This document shows positions 59,098 through 64,000 of a stretch of DNA of 64,000 nucleotides, piece by piece (the first letter of the stretch is position 1; each line of letters starts with the position of its first letter). A model generated the notes under the pieces. It saw only the letters and a program-made list of their open reading frames with translations, made no database searches and was not told where the DNA came from. The stretch spans positions 743,501-807,500 of the forward strand of contig JBAMJR010000066.1 in the NCBI GenBank assembly GCA_038501785.1, written 5' to 3'. The position numbers were made by a program, and so were the translations under genes. Origin of the DNA: Myoxocephalus aenaeus (Eukaryota; Chordata; Actinopteri; Perciformes; Cottidae).

Positions 59098-60459
59098 AGT
59101 AGAACCCAGTGTGCTCTAGTAGTGAACCCAGTGTGTTCTAGTAGTGAGAACCAGAACCCTGTGTGCTCTAGTAGAGAGAACCCTGTGTGCTCTAGTAGTG
59201 AGAACCAGAACCCAGTGTGCTCTAGTAGTGAGAACCCAGTGTGCTCTATAGTGAGAACCCTGTGTGCTCTATAGTGAGAACCCAGTGTGCTCTAGTAGTG
59301 AGAACCCAGTGTGCTCTATAGTGAGAACCCTGTGTGCTCTATAGTGAGAACCCTGTGTGCTCTAGTAGTGAGAACCCTGTGTGCTCTATAGTGAGAACCC
59401 AGTGTGCTCTATAGTGAGAACCCTGTGAGCTCTATAGTGAGAACCCAGTGTGCTCTATAGTGAGAACCCAGTGTGCTCTAGTAGTGAGAACCCAGTGTGC
59501 TCTATAGTGAGAACCCTGTGTGCTCTATAGTGAGAACCCTGTGTGCTCTAGTAGTGAGAACCCTGTGTGCTCTATAGTGAGAACCCAGTGTGCTCTATAG
59601 TGAGAACCCTGTGAGCTCTATAGTGAGAACCCAGTGTGCTCTATAGTGAGAACCCTGTGTGCTCTATAGTGAGAACCCTGTGTGCTCTATAGTGAGAACC
59701 CAGTGTGCTCTAGTAGTGAGAACCCAGTGTGCTCTAGTAGTGAGAACCCTGTGTGCTCTATAGTGAGAACCCAGTGTGCTCTATAGTGAGAACCCAGTGT
59801 GCTCTATAGTGAGAACCCAGTGTGCTCTAGTAGTGAGAACCCTGTGTGCTCTATAGTGAGAACCCAGTGTGCTCTAGTAGTGAGAACCCAGTGTGCTCTA
59901 GTAGTGAGAACCCTGTGTGCTCTATAGTGAGAACCCAGTGTGCTCTATAGTGAGAACCCAGTGTGCTCTAGTAGAGAGAACCCAGTGTGCTCTATAGTGA
60001 GAACCCTGTGTGCTCTAGTAGTGAGAACCCAGTGTGCTCTATAGTGAGAACCCTGTGTGCTCTAGTAGAGAGAACCCAGTGTGCTCTATAGTGAGAACCC
60101 TGTGTGCTCTAGTAGTGAGAACCCAGTGTGCTCTAGTAGTGAGAACCCAGTGTGCTCTAGTAGTGAGAACCCAGTGTGCTCTAGTAGTGAGAACCCTGTG
60201 TGCTCTATAGTGAGAACCCAGTGTGCTCTAGTAGTGAGAACCCAGTGTGCTCTATAGTGAGAACCCAGTGTGCTCTAGTAGTGAGAACCCAGTGTGCTCT
60301 ATAGTGAGAACCCAGTGTGCTCTATAGTGAGAACCCAGTGTGCTCTATAGTGAGAACCCTGTGTGCTCTAGTAGTGAGAACCCAGTGTGTTCTAGTAGTG
60401 AGAACCCAGTGTGCTCTAGTAGAGAGAACCCAGTGTGCTCTATAGTGAGAACCTGTGTG
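59098..60459 (+). repeat. 1.36-kb variant-repeat minisatellite (23/24-bp unit)
   Basis: Roughly 58 tandem units of GTGTGCTCTAGTAGTGAGAACCCA type. Units differ mainly at two places: TAGTAG (24 bp) versus TATAG (23 bp), and CCCA versus CCCT at the end. Rarer variants are GTGAGCTC, TAGAGAGA and GTGTTC. The left end is more irregular (CCAGAACCC insertions). It lies between the acot-like gene and the svil 3' end. Confidence 0.97.
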
Positions 60460-60841
60460 CAGGAATTGAAATGACAACAGCTCATCCAGACTGCAGATCA
60501 CACCTCGTATCTCTAGAGTCTAAACTAACTTACCTCCAGTGAAAGGAGCGGTCCAGTAGGTTCCTCTTGAGTGTTCTGTGTGTTCTGCGGTCAGACTTAA
60601 CAGAACATGGCAGCACCACTGTACGACTAACAGTGCACGTTAGACTTTGGACCCCTCTGCTGGTGGTGTTGCTGTGTGTCATGCATGTGTATTAATAATT
60701 AACCAAACTTATTGAAATACATCCAACATCTGCAATTTGCAAATGGTTGACTAATAAAAGTGTAGAACTTTTTATTGTAATCAATTACAATTGTATAATA
60801 GATCTAATTTGCATCATCATAATAGATCAGGGATCTTTCTT

Positions 60842-60898
<57 letters not shown>

Positions 60899-61620
60899 CC
60901 CGTGGTTTGATTTGAGCATCATTGTGATTTAATTCACTATTTCTTATATCACAAAGAAAGTCTTTAAAAATGCAGACTAGAATTTCTGTATATAAACTGT
61001 ACACAAAAAGCAAGGCACTATACATTCAGAGCTGCTGCTTTCTCTTTTTCGTCGAACGAGTCAAAAACCTTTCTTTAAAAATTACAACCCTTTAAGCCGT
61101 GAGCGCCGTCGAGCCAACCGGAGTTCCCCGGCGAGGCCCGACGGCGTCCGGACGCAACGGAAATAAAAAAAGGAAGACTTTCCTCACAACATCCGACAGG
61201 ACAGATACACACATTTACAAGTCGACGTAACACACAAACATTATATACAATCGCGCACACACACATAAGCACAGAGCGTCCTAGTGTGCACATTGTCATT
61301 TGTCGAGTCCACTTTAGTGTTTGCAGGAGACTCCAAAATACACAGAAACACCAGCTATGAACCAAAGCAGGGTTGTTGTTGTTGTTGTTTTGTTTACCTT
61401 CTCTTACACCGTGTGAGTTTCATTTACATAATAAAGTTTGAAAAGGTAAAAACATGACTCCAGCCTCATCCTCCTCGTACGTTTCCTCCAGATTCAGATA
61501 CTTTCTGTGCCGACGTCCTCGCGTGTTGCCCACCAAACAGGCTTCCTCCCAACTGTTTCCTTTGTTGTTGTTGTTGTTTTTAATCCGCTTCAATCGGAGA
61601 AAAAAAAAAAAAAAACGTCC
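60460..61620 (-). other. svil: Probable svil 3' UTR and downstream flank
   Basis: The sequence following the svil stop codon on the minus strand has no coding signal. It includes a (CA)n(GA)n tract (60843-60898) and a minus-strand AATAAA at about 60767-60773, a candidate polyadenylation signal giving a UTR of roughly 850 bases. Another AATAAA on the plus strand near 61430 is in the wrong orientation. UTR extent is inferred. Confidence 0.45.
60843..60898 (+). repeat. (CA)n(GA)n compound microsatellite
   Basis: 20 CA units followed by 8 GA units, probably within the svil 3' UTR. Confidence 0.97.
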
Positions 61621-61707
61621 TCAAAACAGTCCTTTGACCTTCTTTAAGTTCACTTGCTTCCACCCTGGTAAACCTTCGTATTCCTCTCTCGTCATTTCCA
61701 ACGCTTT
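61621..61707 (-). CDS. svil: svil (supervillin) terminal coding exon, end of villin headpiece
   Basis: On the minus strand a pyrimidine-rich acceptor ending in CGCAG is followed by 28 codons and a TGA stop (61621-61623). The peptide contains ALEMTREEYEGLPGWKQ and ends VNLKKVKGLF. This is the C-terminal half of a villin headpiece, the compact actin-binding three-helix module, with its typical WKQ..LKK.KGLF end. Among headpiece proteins the text is closest, from memory, to supervillin (MTRDEY...LPAWKQVNLKK.KGLF) rather than villin, advillin or dematin. Supervillin is a large peripheral membrane protein linking F-actin and myosin II to the plasma membrane. The exon enters in phase 0. Upstream exons were not found in the remaining 2.3 kb and must lie beyond the window. 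svil near zeb1 agrees with the vertebrate gene neighbourhood. Confidence 0.85.
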   Translation of the reverse strand, partial: KALEMTREEYEGLPGWKQVNLKKVKGLF

Positions 61708-62533
61708 CTGCGATTGAGGGGAGAAAAGAGACACATGCAGTTCATTGATCAGAGAGATAAAGTGTTTCTACCGTCAACCATATTAAAGAAAACAATGACG
61801 TAACAAATGTTTTATGATCTGTAAGTTTTATTTATTTATTTTTACCTCAAAGAAACTGTCCCTAAATATTGTTTACAACTTTCAAAGTGTGGATTATTAA
61901 GATAAACATGTCTGAATGTTTCTAGATATCACTGCTGTTTACAAAGGTTCTACACCAGAAGGCCCGGTTCCTTTTGACTGGATCAAAAACTGTGAAAGCA
62001 CCAAGAAATATCAGCGGATGAAGGTCTGAAACGTGTGAAAAAAAATTCATCCACATTATATATATATATATAAATAAATAGCATAGGAATATTGCTCACC
62101 TTAAAAAACAAAATAAAGCATTTTCCAAACTTTCAAAATAAACCCTGTGGATACAGTAAGTAAAAAGAAAAAGGTTTCTTGGTTCTCTCACAGTTAGACG
62201 TCAATTCTAAAAAGGAAGTTTCAGATTATTCATATTAAAAGTGCATCATCAGCGTTTCTATGAGATAAAAAGCACCATCTTGTACATTTTGGACTTATCC
62301 GGTACACGTTCTTTACATTTACATTTGTTAATAATGTTGCTGTTTGGTCAATCCTGAGGAGGAAGACAACACACTGACGTCGTGTTAATAAAGTACCGAG
62401 CGCTCGGCTCCCATCACACTTTAGTGGTTTCAGTGGTTTTCATGCCTCCATGTTGTGCTCCAAAGACAGACGGTGAGTCAGACTGCAGAGTAGATGGTGA
62501 AGTGCAGAGGAAAGGGTCTCAGGTGGAAGGTGT

Positions 62534-62534
<1 letters not shown>

Positions 62535-62610
<76 letters not shown>
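62535..62610 (+). repeat. (GT)38 microsatellite
   Basis: Uninterrupted GT run. Confidence 0.98.
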
Positions 62611-62611
<1 letters not shown>

Positions 62612-62893
62612 AGTGTGAGGAGAAGAGTAGCAGCAGCAGAGAAGAGCACAGGAGTTTCATGTAGTCGAGAACAGACATCTTCTAAAGAGGAGAAGAAATG
62701 AACGATGGCTGCACAATTAAATGTCTCGATCTTCTCTATCGTGTTCATTTGACCAGCGTGTTTCAACGCCTCATCCACAACCTCAGGATCGAATATTGAG
62801 GAAGCGTGTTAAAAAAAACTGCTGAATCAAAGTTTTCCAGCGAGGGGTTACGTCAAAGCCCATTTCTGATAGAAAACAAACAGAAAATAGACG

Positions 62894-62916
62894 TTTTTTT
62901 TTTTTTTTTTTTTTTT
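62894..62916 (+). repeat. Poly-T run
   Basis: 23 consecutive T. It could be the poly-A tail of a minus-strand retroposon, but no element was recognised next to it. Confidence 0.9.
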
Positions 62917-64000
62917 ACTTCATTTGACTCAACGATCCATCAATTCATCTTGTAGCTCCATTTGATCTAAAAAAATTTCCCGGAGCTCAACAGTTCAAAA
63001 CCCCCAAAATATATATCATACAAAATTATACAAAACAGAGAAAAGCAGCACATCCTCACATTTACCGATATAATATTTGATGTTATTGCTCGATAATTAG
63101 AAATAAATTGATTATCAGAATACGTTTTGAGAGAGTAAAAAATGTATTTACTAATTAAAAAATACGATAAAATCCTTAATGTATACATGAACTAATTATA
63201 TAAATACATACTTGTAACTTAGACGCTACGAGAGATTCTATTTTTATCATTCCTAATATTTCATCTCTTTTTTTTCCCGGAGCAATAATGGGATCTTATA
63301 AGTTCCCGTGTCGTTTTACGTTCATCATCTTCTGTGCGAAGAATCATTTTGTGACTGCAGCCGATATTTCAGAACTATAATATCTCAACGCAGTAATCCG
63401 GATGGAATCTTTTCAGACGCAATTGTGCAGCCAAGCGCCAGACTTTCCTCCTCCTCCTCCACCACGACCGGGAGTGAAACAGAGTTTTCACACCACATTG
63501 AGAAAGAAAGAAGAGAAAGGAAACACAGTGCTGACGTGCTATGGAGGAGGACAGGTCGCCTGAATGCTGACGAATCACACGAGTGGCTCTTCTTACCTTA
63601 ATCCACCTACGACTTGGTCTGTAAAGTGAGAGTTAGATGGCGTTAGGATGGATGATATGAATGAGGACTTGTGGATTTTAGAGGGGAAATCCTCCTCTGA
63701 ATAGTCGATTTTATACATAACTATGATCACTTTCAACAGGAAGCAGAACTTCTGCTCTTCTGGCATTACATTGTTCCCTTTCCTCTCTTAATTGGAGGTT
63801 CGGATGGAAGCGGCACTCTGACTCCAAAGCATTAGCTTAACGCGCATTTATTCTCTGCCACATGGATATTATTTTCAATAAGACACGGCAACTTTAATGG
63901 ACGTGTTTGTGCTGTAACTTCATTCGCGGTTCCATGTGATGCACAATTGATCAGCGGCCGCCATTCCTTCTTTTTTAATTCGCCCCTCAGTGTAAAACAC

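Larger units (their letters stand above)
61708..64000 (-). other. svil: svil last intron (upstream exon not in window)
   Basis: No minus-strand exon matching the first half of a headpiece or a gelsolin-like repeat was found here. Contents are AT-rich sequence, a short (TA)n near 62060, a (GT)n at 62535-62610, a T run at 62894-62916 and chance open frames. A tiny acceptor/donor pair at 63597-63618 is discussed as rejected. Confidence 0.55.

Noticed and set aside
62440..62778. 112-residue minus-strand open frame with a short non-repetitive N-terminal part
   Set aside because: Its second half is the His/Thr translation of a GT microsatellite, and the first part matches nothing known.
63597..63618. 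22-nt minus-strand stretch with CAG acceptor and GTAAGA donor
   Set aside because: Its length is not a multiple of three, it encodes nothing like supervillin, and such pairs arise by chance. It is not called as an svil microexon.

Overview
The window looks like nuclear DNA from a ray-finned (teleost, probably percomorph) fish. The reasons are vertebrate-type split genes with GT/AG introns, the synteny of two vertebrate genes (zeb1 and svil), very dense (AC)n/(GT)n microsatellites, and several interspersed repeats recognisable as common fish families. Almost all of the sequence is non-coding, and nearly every long open frame is chance or a translated simple repeat. No species can be named from the sequence alone.

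Layout. (1) About 1-22,391 is read as the proximal part of the first intron of zeb1, transcribed right to left. It is relatively CpG-rich and holds many microsatellites, a promoter-like CpG patch near 1.8-2.2 kb and scattered repeat fragments. (2) The first coding exon of zeb1 is at 22,392-22,449 on the minus strand. Its GC- and purine-rich 5' region runs to about 22,660. (3) About 22,800-56,096 is a gene-poor intergenic region of microsatellites, LINE/SINE tails, MITE-like elements, two minisatellite or hairpin structures and unassigned single-copy sequence. (4) A complete three-exon BAAT/ACOT-family acyl-CoA thioesterase lies on the minus strand at 56,097-57,659, encoding 424 residues, with a possible upstream 5' exon ending at 58,467. 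(5) A 1.36 kb variant-repeat minisatellite lies at 59,098-60,459. (6) The last coding exon of svil (supervillin, end of the villin headpiece) is at 61,621-61,707 on the minus strand, followed by its probable 3' UTR. The rest of svil lies beyond 64,000.

All three recognised genes point the same way (svil -> acot-like -> zeb1, minus strand). They are not an operon and have unrelated biochemical roles: ZEB1 is a zinc-finger/homeobox repressor of E-box genes, supervillin is a membrane-cytoskeleton linker, and the acot-like enzyme hydrolyses fatty acyl-CoA. Their proximity matches the broad svil-zeb1 neighbourhood of human 10p11 and supports naming the ZEB exon zeb1 rather than zeb2.

No undescribed multi-gene system was found. 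The most unusual structures are a two-copy fold-back (MITE-like) element rich in GCTAGC, a minisatellite with a perfect eight-unit higher-order duplication, and an inverted repeat enclosing a long (TA)n tract.
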